Source: an uncultured Bacteriovoracaceae bacterium (GTDB lineage Bacteria; Bdellovibrionota; Bacteriovoracia; Bacteriovoracales; Bacteriovoracaceae). From it: DNA of 64,000 nt. The translations under genes and the position numbers were made by a program. Below the pieces are notes generated by a model. That model ran no database searches and was not told where the DNA came from. It worked only from the letters and a program-made list of their open reading frames with translations. The stretch covers positions 29,233-93,232 of the forward strand of contig CALIJZ010000027.1 of assembly GCA_938017795.1 (NCBI GenBank), written 5' to 3'. Shown one piece after another: positions 16,335 through 24,864 of the stretch (position 1 is the stretch's first letter; each line of letters starts with the position of its first letter).

Positions 16335-18749
16335 CTAGTAATCTTCTTCTACAAACTGGGTATAATCATCGTCTATACTAGTACTTATATCGTCCATAGT
16401 GACACTTCCAGTATTGTCTTTGTATGGTTGGATAAGATCTTTTGAGTAAAGTGGTCCAGCACTCTGAGCATCAATCTTTCTAGCAATTTCATTTAAAGCT
16501 GGTCTATGTACATCCTCTAAGATTTTATTTTTACTCACACTAACATTTCTTCTCTTGATAACATCCATTGTATTTTCAGCAGCAAGTGAATCATAAGGAG
16601 ATATGATTTTAGGAGTTAAAAAGAAAATTGTATTTAATTTTTGAACTGACTTTGTTTTATTTTTAAATAACCAACCTAAAACAGGAAGATCTCCAAGAAT
16701 AGGAACTTTATTATAACTATCATTCACTGAATCTCTAAGTAATCCACCCATTGCTACTGTATCTCTGTCTCTAACAATTATTTCTGTTTCTGCTGCTCTT
16801 TGAGCCGTTGCTCTGGCTCCTGTTTCAGCTGCAGCAGTGTCGGCAGTTTGTGTGAAGTCTTCATATTGTTGAGTAATTGCCATCTTGATCATTCTTGTTG
16901 CTTTGTTGATTTGCGGCTTTATTTTAATAATAGTCTTAACTTCTTGGTTTGTTGTCCCTTGAGTTGTTACACCACCTGCACCTGTAGTTCCACTTAAAAC
17001 TGGAACAGAATTTACAACCTCAAATTGTCCTTCAGCATTATCTAAAACTAAAAGCTGAGGAGTCGATAATACATTATTTTGAGCATCAGTTGCGACAGCT
17101 CTTAAAAAACCATTTACCGCACTAACGTTTATTTCACCAGTAGTAGTGTTTCCGACATCGATCTTTGGTCCAACACCAAATCCAACTCCAAAATTCGTAA
17201 AAGCTCCAGCTAATCCAGCTGCTCCTTGAGTAGCTAAAGAAGCAAGGCCATCGCCAGAGAATCCAAATCTTTCTGTTGCTCCTTCGCCATAAGCTCCTAA
17301 GTAGCCCATCCCAAAGCCTTTTCCTTTGGTAACTTCAGTTTCAACAACAAGTCCTTCAACATAAACCTGCATTCTAGGAATATCTAGTTTTTTCAAAACA
17401 TTATTTAGAGTTAACCAATCTGTTGCAGATGCAACAACAACTAAAGAGTTGGTAGATTCATCTGCAGTAATTTTAACTTCTTCATTAAAAATTGCTTCAA
17501 CCTTTTCTTCTGGAGCTTGAAACCTACCTCTTCTATTGTTTGCAGCTGGTGCAGCTTTAGCTTTCCCATTACTAACTAGAGAAGTTAGAGTTGTTGCTAA
17601 ATCTTTTGCAGTTGAATGTTGTACATAATAGACCTTAACTTTTCCTGAGCCTTGAGCAGGAGTTTTAACATCTAATGTATTAATAAGTTTCGTTAAATGC
17701 TCATAGCCAGCAAGATTGGCCATCGCAATAATAGAGTTGGTTCTTTGTTCAGCGATAATCTTGGAGATCTGAGGACCATTTTTTGATCCTTTGGCTGCGG
17801 CAGAAGATCGAGATGATCTTCTTGTAGAACCACCAGTATCTTTTTTGATAATAGTTTCGATGAGTTTAGCTAATTCTTGAGCTGAAGTATTTCTAACTTT
17901 TATAATATGCATAGTTTCTTCAAACCCAGCAACATCAAGAAACTTAACAAGCTTCATTAATCTATTAATATTTGTACCAGTATCAGTAACGATAATTGTA
18001 TTAGTTTGCTTAATATCTAAGATTCGTCCGTATCTAGTCATAAAGGGTCTAAAGTTTCTAACAATCTCATTGGCATCAACATGCTTTAGAGCAATGATTT
18101 TCATCATATAATTTTCTACGTTAGGAACATATTCACCTGTATAAATTTTCGTAGGAGTATATCTAATATCTCTAGCATTAATAATTCTATAAAAAGCTCC
18201 AGTTTTTACTAATGCAAGTCCGGCCATATTTAAAGCTGTTAGGTAAGCTTTCCAAGCATCACCAACAGTTATTGGAGTTTTAGCAGAAATAGAAACTTTC
18301 CCTTTAACATCTTTATCTAAAATGAGATTTATTCCTGTAAGAGCTTGCATTTTTTCAGTAATTTTTAAGATATCAGCATTAGGGTAATCAAAATTTTCAA
18401 TAATCTCTGGACCAAAAGCAATTTCAGGATTCAGGCTAACAAATTTTTTCTCAGGTTTAACATCTCCGGCTTGATCTGATTGTCTTCCAAATATTTTTTG
18501 CTCATCAGTAGCAAACCCATCACTTTCTCTTGCTTTAAAACTTCCACTATCTTCAACCTCTACATCTACTCCTCCAACACTTTTTCTTCTTGTGTTAGTA
18601 GGTCGAGATGGTCTAGGAGGAGGAGTTAAATCAATTTCTGGTAACTCTTCAAGAGCTTCAGGTCGAGCATCAAATCTTTCAAAATCATCTTCGTCTTGAG
18701 CAAAAGAGTTTAAGCTTAAAATTAAAAAAAGAAAAAATAAATTTTTCAT
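16335..18749 (-). CDS. gspD: type II secretion outer-membrane secretin GspD
   Basis: A multimeric outer-membrane channel. A signal peptide of about 17 residues (ends NSFA) is followed by an acidic, proline-rich linker not typical of enterobacterial GspD. The N0 domain starts near FDYPNADILKITEKMQ (about residue 120), N1-N3 follow with the repeated IKVRNTSAQELAKLI and KVYYVQHSTAKDLAT motifs, and the secretin core includes NNVLSTPQLLVLDN and VPVLSGTTGAGG. The C-terminal 60 residues have no clear pilotin-binding motif. At 804 residues it is slightly long. It starts 12 bases after gspC. Confidence 0.96.
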   Translation of the reverse strand: MKNLFFLFLILSLNSFAQDEDDFERFDARPEALEELPEIDLTPPPRPSRPTNTRRKSVGGVDVEVEDSGSFKARESDGFATDEQKIFGRQSDQAGDVKPEKKFVSLNPEIAFGPEIIENFDYPNADILKITEKMQALTGINLILDKDVKGKVSISAKTPITVGDAWKAYLTALNMAGLALVKTGAFYRIINARDIRYTPTKIYTGEYVPNVENYMMKIIALKHVDANEIVRNFRPFMTRYGRILDIKQTNTIIVTDTGTNINRLMKLVKFLDVAGFEETMHIIKVRNTSAQELAKLIETIIKKDTGGSTRRSSRSSAAAKGSKNGPQISKIIAEQRTNSIIAMANLAGYEHLTKLINTLDVKTPAQGSGKVKVYYVQHSTAKDLATTLTSLVSNGKAKAAPAANNRRGRFQAPEEKVEAIFNEEVKITADESTNSLVVVASATDWLTLNNVLKKLDIPRMQVYVEGLVVETEVTKGKGFGMGYLGAYGEGATERFGFSGDGLASLATQGAAGLAGAFTNFGVGFGVGPKIDVGNTTTGEINVSAVNGFLRAVATDAQNNVLSTPQLLVLDNAEGQFEVVNSVPVLSGTTGAGGVTTQGTTNQEVKTIIKIKPQINKATRMIKMAITQQYEDFTQTADTAAAETGARATAQRAAETEIIVRDRDTVAMGGLLRDSVNDSYNKVPILGDLPVLGWLFKNKTKSVQKLNTIFFLTPKIISPYDSLAAENTMDVIKRRNVSVSKNKILEDVHRPALNEIARKIDAQSAGPLYSKDLIQPYKDNTGSVTMDDISTSIDDDYTQFVEEDY

Positions 18750-18761
18750 GTAAGGCCTTTA

Positions 18762-19949
18762 TTAATTACAATTTGTTGGTTTCTTTTTTGATATTTGATA
18801 TTGCATAGGAACTATTGATCCACTTCTATCAATATCTAGGCTAAGTTTTGGTAGGGATTTTATTTTTGCAAAAAGTCCCATTACTGCATTCATACCAGTA
18901 ATCGTTTTACCATTGATAGCTTTAATTACATCATTATTTTGTATATCTAAGTGTGAATAGATACTTCCTGGAACAATATCAACAATCTTAAATGACATCG
19001 TCCCATCTGGGTTAGTAATAGGAATTGCTCTGGCTTCGGATAAAATAGCAGCAGGGTTTTTCATCTTCTCATCAATTAGAGAACGGCCAATACAAACTGT
19101 ATTTCCATTTTTTATAATACCATCAGCATTTGCTGTTTGTTGTTGCTCAAATGCTTTTTGCTGTCTTGGAGATTTTATTTTGGGAAGCTCTATCTTATTT
19201 TCTTTTGCTAATTGATCATGACCTAAATACTCACAAGCTCCATTTTGAAGATTTTTAAGAACCAATCTCAAACGGGAGATTTTTTTTACTTCAGCCATTC
19301 TATCTATTTCATCTCCAACTCTTAATTTCTTAGTCTTTTGATCACTCCTTACTTGAACAGAAGCCAGAGACTTAACTGAATCTTGAAGAACGAAAGTGCT
19401 TACAAGTTTCAATGGAAGACTTGTTTGGCTATCAGACTCTTCACACTTGATATTTTTCTCAACTGGTTTTTCAGTTTTCTTCGTATTATTTTGACCAGGC
19501 TGAGCTGTAGCAAAAATATCTTTACCTTTTAGGAGATTGGCCCTTGAAGCCCAATCACTTGTCGAGTCTGCATTAATAGTGAAGTTTGGAAGTCCCTTAG
19601 GTACTGACTTAAATCCTTTAGGAGCAATTTTGGGAATTAAAAAAACATTTAAAAATTTTCCCATAAACATAAATAAACATAGGAAAAAAAGAATTAAATA
19701 AGTTCTATGAACTGCTCTTCTTTTTGAAGGTGAAAAAATTCCAGGTAAAGATTTTAGAAAGTTACCTTTAGATTTTCCGTTTCCAGTATCAAACCTATTA
19801 GATTCAACATTTGAGTTTTTTACAGAGCTACTTTTAGAGCTCTTATTTTCATCACCAGGTAAATAAAAAGGAACGTCTTCTTCCTTTTTTCTAAACTTAA
19901 TATTTTTAAGCTTTTTCTTTAGCGATTTAAAACTGAACTTATCTGACAT
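18762..19949 (-). CDS. gspC: type II secretion inner-membrane protein GspC
   Basis: A bitopic protein that links the platform to the secretin. The cytoplasmic start is long (about 80 residues, basic and Ser/Lys-rich); one membrane segment follows at about 83-104. A homology region lies near 175-240 (LKLVSTFVLQDSVKSLASVQ), and a C-terminal PDZ domain at about 300-390 (IVPGSIYSHLDIQNNDVIKA). Enterobacterial GspC is near 270 residues; here 395, due to the N-terminal extension and a longer linker. First gene of the operon, divergent from the acyl-CoA dehydrogenase. No obvious Shine-Dalgarno sequence precedes the ATG. Confidence 0.88.
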   Translation of the reverse strand: MSDKFSFKSLKKKLKNIKFRKKEEDVPFYLPGDENKSSKSSSVKNSNVESNRFDTGNGKSKGNFLKSLPGIFSPSKRRAVHRTYLILFFLCLFMFMGKFLNVFLIPKIAPKGFKSVPKGLPNFTINADSTSDWASRANLLKGKDIFATAQPGQNNTKKTEKPVEKNIKCEESDSQTSLPLKLVSTFVLQDSVKSLASVQVRSDQKTKKLRVGDEIDRMAEVKKISRLRLVLKNLQNGACEYLGHDQLAKENKIELPKIKSPRQQKAFEQQQTANADGIIKNGNTVCIGRSLIDEKMKNPAAILSEARAIPITNPDGTMSFKIVDIVPGSIYSHLDIQNNDVIKAINGKTITGMNAVMGLFAKIKSLPKLSLDIDRSGSIVPMQYQISKKKPTNCN

Positions 19950-20010
19950 ATAATTATTGTCGAAGATTTCTTCACTTTGTGCAAGAATTTATCTTTTCAA
20001 CTTCTATGAG

Positions 20011-20016
20011 TATAAT
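20011..20016 (+). promoter_or_regulatory. candidate -10 box for the acyl-CoA dehydrogenase gene
   Basis: A perfect TATAAT lies 42 bases before the ATG at 20059, inside the 109-base region divergent from gspC. The sequence about 17 bases upstream (TTTATC) is a poor -35 match, so an activator or an extended element would be needed. I see no convincing promoter for gspC in the same region. Confidence 0.35.
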
Positions 20017-20058
20017 AAGAATTAACAAAAACTTGTAAATAATTTAACTGGAGAATAT

Positions 20059-21831
20059 ATGAGCCAAAAAAGTGAAAATCCTATTCCATCGGTGGCTAAA
20101 ACTTTGTTTTATGGTCAATTTAATGAGGAGCATGTGCTTCCTTATCCTAAGCTAACAGCTGAACAAGTGGAAATGGGCCTTGCAATGACCGAAGCAGTAC
20201 TAAGATTTGCTGAAGGAAAAATTGATTCAGAAAAACTTGACCAAGATAGTAAGATACCCGAAGACGTATTAAAAGGTCTTGCTGAATTAGGTCTTTGTGG
20301 TTTAGCTGTCCCAGAAGAATTTGGTGGTCTTGAGTTAGATCACTCATTATATGCCAGAGTTTTTTCAGAAATTGCCATGGTTGACGGAGCAATTGCTACA
20401 ACTTTAGGTGCTCACCAATCAATTGGTTACAAAGCTTTATTAAATGAAGGTAGTGATGAACAAAAAAAGAAGTGGTTACCAAAACTAGCTAGTGGTGAAA
20501 GTTATGCAGCGTTTTGTTTAACTGAGCCAGGTTCAGGGTCTGATGCTTATTCAATTAAAACTAAAGCCGTAGATAATGGTGATGGAACTTATACACTTAA
20601 TGGTCAAAAACTTTGGATCACAAACGCTGGAATGGCTGAATTCTATTCAGTATTTTGTAAGACTGATCATGTGATTGACGGAGAAACAAAAGAAAAAATT
20701 TCATGTTTTATTGTAGAAAAAGATATGGAAGGTGTTTCCTTTGGAGAAAAAGAAGACAAGATGGGGATTAGGGCCAGTGAAACAAGGGCCGTATACTTTG
20801 ATAAAGTTAAAGTACCTAAAGAAAATATTATTGGTGAACTGGGTAAAGGTTTTAAAATAGCAATGAATGTTTTAAATACCGGAAGACTATCTCTTGGTTC
20901 AGGATCAGTTGGTGGAATGCGCCTTGCTTTAAAAATGGCGACAGAGCATGCTATAGGAAGAAAACAATTTGGAAATTCTATTTCTGAGTATGGTCTAATT
21001 CAGTCAAAGTTGGCTAAAATGGCTGCTTCTATTTATTCAAGTGAATGTATCGTTTATTTTACGACAGGACTGATTAATAAAGGAATGGATGATTATTCAA
21101 TGGAGTCAGCAATTTGTAAGGTTTATTGTTCAGAGAAACTTTGGGAAACAGTTGATACATCTCTACAAATTGCAGCTGGTAACGGATATATGAAAGAGTA
21201 TCCATACGAGAGAATTATGAGAGATTCTAGAATTAACTTAATTTTTGAAGGAACAAATGAGATTCTTAGAATCTTTATTGCTCTTATGGGGATTAAAGGA
21301 CCGAGTGATGAGTTAAAAGAATTAGGAAAAGTTTCTTCTGATGTTTCAAAAGCTATTTCAGACCCAATTAAGTCAGTAGGGGTTTTATCTAGTTTCGTTG
21401 GTGGAAGAATTTCAAAATCCTTTTTTACAAAAAGCTTTACTGATGTTCATAAATCTCTTGAACGTTATACAAAAGATTATTCTAAAATGGTTGGTGACTT
21501 TGCTATTTCAGTTGAAAATACAATTATGAAGCATGGGAAAAAGATTATTGGAAATGAGTATCCTCAAAATCGAATTGCTAATATGGCCATTGCTCTTTAT
21601 GTACAAACGGCAGTGATATCAAGAACCGACTCTATTTTAAAAGATAAAGATATTTCACAAGACGATAAAGACTATGTATTAAATCTTTCAAAAATTAGTT
21701 TGATTGATAATAGAAGAAACTTTATAGCTAATAAGAAAAGACTTGATGGTCGATATGACAGCATTATCCCCAAGGCAAGTAAGGGTGTTTGTGATAGAGG
21801 TGGTTACGGCTTAGATATCTTGAAGTTCTAA
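20059..21831 (+). CDS. acyl-CoA dehydrogenase (FadE / very-long-chain type)
   Basis: An FAD enzyme for the first oxidation of beta-oxidation. The dehydrogenase core spans about residues 35-415, with AFCLTEPGSGSDAYSIKT, the LWITNAGMAEFYSVF flavin region, GRLSLGSGSVGGMR and IFEGTNEILRIF; the catalytic base is Glu 397 within that motif. A C-terminal extension of about 170 residues makes it 590 long, like Bacillus FadE and mitochondrial VLCAD/ACAD9, which suggests long-chain acyl-CoA substrates. GGAG lies upstream of the ATG. It converges on the SIMPL gene with a four-base overlap of stops. Confidence 0.9.
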   Translation: MSQKSENPIPSVAKTLFYGQFNEEHVLPYPKLTAEQVEMGLAMTEAVLRFAEGKIDSEKLDQDSKIPEDVLKGLAELGLCGLAVPEEFGGLELDHSLYARVFSEIAMVDGAIATTLGAHQSIGYKALLNEGSDEQKKKWLPKLASGESYAAFCLTEPGSGSDAYSIKTKAVDNGDGTYTLNGQKLWITNAGMAEFYSVFCKTDHVIDGETKEKISCFIVEKDMEGVSFGEKEDKMGIRASETRAVYFDKVKVPKENIIGELGKGFKIAMNVLNTGRLSLGSGSVGGMRLALKMATEHAIGRKQFGNSISEYGLIQSKLAKMAASIYSSECIVYFTTGLINKGMDDYSMESAICKVYCSEKLWETVDTSLQIAAGNGYMKEYPYERIMRDSRINLIFEGTNEILRIFIALMGIKGPSDELKELGKVSSDVSKAISDPIKSVGVLSSFVGGRISKSFFTKSFTDVHKSLERYTKDYSKMVGDFAISVENTIMKHGKKIIGNEYPQNRIANMAIALYVQTAVISRTDSILKDKDISQDDKDYVLNLSKISLIDNRRNFIANKKRLDGRYDSIIPKASKGVCDRGGYGLDILKF

Positions 21832-22529
21832 CGAATAGCAAATTGAACATTTAGTTTCACATTTAATGTTTGTTTACCAAATTCAATATTAGGTGCAGAA
21901 CTCTCTGCGGCGTCCATAGACATACCCTTGGATCTCATCATTGATCTGTGAGGTCTATGAGTTTGGTAAGAGTTATGATTTGTTTCATTGACTTTGATAG
22001 CGTTGCCTAATGAGACATCTAAAGTTTTAGCTAACATTTGTGCCTTGTTTTTTGCATCTCTAGCAGCGAGAGCTAGGCATTTTTTATATTGCTCTTGGTA
22101 TGTTTTTAGTGAAACAAAAGGGTTGGGTCCTTGGATATTATTGACTCCAGAAATATTTCCAACATTAATGATATCTCCAGATTTTTCCATTTCACTAGAG
22201 ATGACTGTTAATCCAATAGTCGTTTGGTAACCTCTAAGTAATCTTCTTCCTTTCGTATAATCATAATTTGGACGAACATTATAACTAGAAGTATTTAATT
22301 CAAGATCCTTTGGATTTATTTTATTTACTCCAGCTTTAAGTTTTTCGTAGATTTTATTAGCTTTTACAGTGGAGAGTTTTTGCTTTTTTTCAGTTACATC
22401 AACATTAAATTCAATTCTAATTCGATCTGGATTAATTTTTTCAGTACATTCACCGTTTACAGAAATGGAGTCTTTTTGATATGTGTCTGCCATTAATCCA
22501 AGAGCGAAAAACAAAACTAAATATTTCAT
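21828..22529 (-). CDS. SIMPL (DUF541) domain periplasmic protein
   Basis: A 233-residue exported protein. The ATG at 22529 follows AAGGAT and opens a signal peptide (MKYLVLFFALGLMADTY); longer in-frame extensions overlap the upstream gene. The mature part begins SISVNGECTEKINPDRIRIE, the SIMPL-type start (sigma-strand with conserved Gly), and continues with the KLKAGVNKINPKDLELNTSS segment. The family includes the mouse signalling protein SIMPL and E. coli YggE, often linked with oxidative-stress resistance, but the biochemical role is unclear. It starts one base after the stop of the A-type Fe-S gene. Confidence 0.82.
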   Translation of the reverse strand: MKYLVLFFALGLMADTYQKDSISVNGECTEKINPDRIRIEFNVDVTEKKQKLSTVKANKIYEKLKAGVNKINPKDLELNTSSYNVRPNYDYTKGRRLLRGYQTTIGLTVISSEMEKSGDIINVGNISGVNNIQGPNPFVSLKTYQEQYKKCLALAARDAKNKAQMLAKTLDVSLGNAIKVNETNHNSYQTHRPHRSMMRSKGMSMDAAESSAPNIEFGKQTLNVKLNVQFAIR

Positions 22530-22530
22530 A

Positions 22531-22899
22531 TTATTTATCCTTAAAGAATTTACCTTCATAATTTTTTTGTTCATGGTTTCTAATAATAAAGCCATCGATA
22601 TCGTTTTTACCATCAGTAAGGTAATCAACTGTAATATTTTGACAAAAATAAGCTGTAAAAGGTTGCATAAGAACATTTACTAAGTCTAGTTCAAATAAAT
22701 GATCATTTTCTTTTTCAGAATCAAAGCCGACTTCATATCTGAATCCATCACATTCTTTTCCACCAATTTGAATTCTCATCAGTCTGGATGAGAGAGTATA
22801 ATCATTATCTAAAATTAGTTTAATTTGCTCATTTGCTTTCTTAGTAAACTCAATTTGAGTTTTTTTAGGGTCAAAGTCTGTAAAATCAATATCCATCAT
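22531..22899 (-). CDS. A-type Fe-S carrier (IscA/HesB) relative lacking C-terminal cysteines
   Basis: A 122-residue protein with the HesB/IscA fold: FTKKANEQIKLIL, RMRIQIGGKECDGFRYEVGF, VNVLMQPFTAYFCQNITVDYL. The first ligand cysteine is present in GKECDGFRY. The usual C-terminal CGCG motif before the final SF is replaced by EQKNYEGKFF, so only one of three ligand cysteines remains (a second Cys in AYFCQN is not a standard ligand). Function as a cluster carrier is therefore doubtful. An ATG at 22899 or 22896 is preferred over a TTG at 22953, which would abut the divergent peptidase gene. Confidence 0.75.
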   Translation of the reverse strand: MMDIDFTDFDPKKTQIEFTKKANEQIKLILDNDYTLSSRLMRIQIGGKECDGFRYEVGFDSEKENDHLFELDLVNVLMQPFTAYFCQNITVDYLTDGKNDIDGFIIRNHEQKNYEGKFFKDK

Positions 22900-22954
22900 G
22901 GTGAAACAACAATAAAATGGAACTAAAACTTTGTAAACATAGGAAGCAGACAAA

Positions 22955-24631
22955 ATGAAAGTGAACTATTTATTAGAAATTGATAATCCTCAAACTCACC
23001 AGGTTAAGTTAAGAGTTCATATCTCAGAAAATTCGTTAAATGAAATTGAGCTATTTCTCCCTTCTTGGTCTCCAGGGTCATATTTAATGAGAGAGTATTC
23101 GAAGCATTTATCAAAATTTAAAGTTTTAGATAAATCGGGAAGTTATCTCGAGTATGAAAAAATAAAAAAGGGAACATGGATCGTGGGCAATGCTCCAGAA
23201 GAGTTTTATGTTGAATATCAAATCTATTGTCACGAACTTACCGTGAGAACAAGTCATGTCGATAATACTCATGCATTTTTGCATCTCCCTTGTTTATTAA
23301 TAGGAATTAGCAATCAATCAATCATAAACCCACAAATAGAGTTACGCTTTCCGGCTCTTTGGTCAAAAGTAATAACAGGCCTTGAAGATATTTCAACAAA
23401 TAGAGAAGTCTTTTTATATAGTGCCAAAGATTATGATGATCTATTAGATAGTCCTATTGAGATTGGATGTCACGACAGTGATGGATTTAAAGTACAGGGA
23501 AAAGATCATCATCTTGCTTTTTATGGATCAACTTGGCCTCACTCACAAGATTTAAAAGGTGATATAAAAAAAATAGTAGAAACCGTTGCTGATTATATGC
23601 ATGATATTCCGTATGAGCATTATAGTTTTATTACTCACTTTGCTCCAGGACTTTACGGTGGACTGGAGCATAAGAACTCAACAGTTTTAGCTTTTGATGG
23701 TCGAAAATTAAATAATAGAAAAGATTATATCAAGTGGTTAACACTCACAACTCATGAGTATTTCCATACATGGAATGTAAAAAGAATCAGGCCCGTTGAG
23801 TTGGGACCTTTTGATTACCAAAATGAGAATTATACCTCAATGCTTTGGTTGGCCGAAGGGTTGACGAGTTTTATGGATAATTATCTAACTTTAAAAACAG
23901 GTTTAATTACTGAAAAAGAATATTGGGAATTAATTAGAGATGATTTAAACTTATATTTGAGTATTCCTGGTAGGAAGTATGATTCTCTAGAAGCAAGTTC
24001 TTTTGATGCTTGGATTAAATTGTATAGACCTCATGAGAATAGTCGTAACGCTACTATTAGTTATTATTTAAAAGGTGGCTTAGTGTTTTTAGTTCTTCAT
24101 TCAAGACTATTGGAAATTGGAAAATCTATGAAGAGTTTAACGGATGCTTTGTGGAGTCATTATAAAGCTAGACCTGAGCAGGGAATCAATAAGGTAGAGT
24201 TTATAGGTTTGATTAGAGAGATATCAAATAATGAGATCGCTCTCGAGTTTGAAAAAATGATAGAAACAACTGAAGAAATTGATTTTACTGGAATCCTTAA
24301 GAAGCATTCTATAAATATTAATTTTAAAGACCCCGAGTATCATTTAGGACTTAGACCAGAGTTCAAAGGTGAACAAGTATTTATTCATTCAATAATAGAG
24401 GATGGACTGGCCTATAAAATGGGTCTTAATGCTGGAGATGAAATTGTTGCCATGAATAAGACGAGAATAGATAAAAGTTTTTTCAATTCATTGGCAAAAT
24501 ATCTTGCTTTGGATAAAAGTCATTCTATAACAGTTTCTAGAATGGGAAGACTTTTTGATTTTGAGTTTAGACCTGAAAAGACTCATCAAATGGTTAAAGA
24601 TATTGTTGATGGGAAAAAAATAGATTGGTAA
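22955..24631 (+). CDS. M61-family metallopeptidase with PDZ domain
   Basis: Probable cytoplasmic or periplasmic aminopeptidase of the M61 (glycyl aminopeptidase) family. The N-terminal beta domain begins MKVNYLLEIDNPQTHQVKL and contains WSPGSYLMREYSKHL. The catalytic part has YGGLEHKNS and the zinc motif HEYFH (267-271), with Glu 301 in WLAEGLTSF as third ligand. A PDZ domain lies at about 465-540. There is no signal peptide at the N-terminus, so localisation is uncertain. At 558 residues it is slightly shorter than typical members (about 600). It is divergent from the Fe-S/SIMPL pair; AGGAAG precedes the ATG. Confidence 0.88.
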   Translation: MKVNYLLEIDNPQTHQVKLRVHISENSLNEIELFLPSWSPGSYLMREYSKHLSKFKVLDKSGSYLEYEKIKKGTWIVGNAPEEFYVEYQIYCHELTVRTSHVDNTHAFLHLPCLLIGISNQSIINPQIELRFPALWSKVITGLEDISTNREVFLYSAKDYDDLLDSPIEIGCHDSDGFKVQGKDHHLAFYGSTWPHSQDLKGDIKKIVETVADYMHDIPYEHYSFITHFAPGLYGGLEHKNSTVLAFDGRKLNNRKDYIKWLTLTTHEYFHTWNVKRIRPVELGPFDYQNENYTSMLWLAEGLTSFMDNYLTLKTGLITEKEYWELIRDDLNLYLSIPGRKYDSLEASSFDAWIKLYRPHENSRNATISYYLKGGLVFLVLHSRLLEIGKSMKSLTDALWSHYKARPEQGINKVEFIGLIREISNNEIALEFEKMIETTEEIDFTGILKKHSININFKDPEYHLGLRPEFKGEQVFIHSIIEDGLAYKMGLNAGDEIVAMNKTRIDKSFFNSLAKYLALDKSHSITVSRMGRLFDFEFRPEKTHQMVKDIVDGKKIDW

Positions 24632-24864
24632 TTTCATGGAACGAAGAAGAATTGAGGTAAATAATCGACATTAAAATACATCCTTGAAGATTTCTTAATA
24701 ATTCTAGCGAAATTTTATTCACCCCATTTGGAATTAGATCCTCTTTGGATTCACGTCCATTATTTTGACGCTTCAATTTATTTTTAGTTATACCTTTAGA
24801 TATATTCAAAATATGTGCTAGGTGTTAATCTAGATCCAATAAACTTCATAACCAAAGGTTTAAA
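24632..24864. other. 233-base gap with no recognised gene
   Basis: Between the M61 gene and glnN. AT-rich, with no tRNA-like or terminator-like structure that I can see. A reverse-strand frame of 71 codons runs through it but enters the M61 coding region and shows no family features, so I do not call it. The stretch presumably holds the glnN promoter; I do not find a clear sigma-70 or sigma-54 (GG-N10-GC) element. Confidence 0.5.

Noticed and set aside
19950..19985. Leaderless promoter for gspC (TTGCAC, 17 bases, GACAAT on the reverse strand)
   Set aside because: Only three of six -35 matches, and the transcript would start almost on the ATG; too weak to report as a feature.
24594..24809. 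Reverse-strand frame of 71 codons between the M61 gene and glnN
   Set aside because: It enters the M61 coding region, has no ribosome binding site or family features and is best explained as chance.
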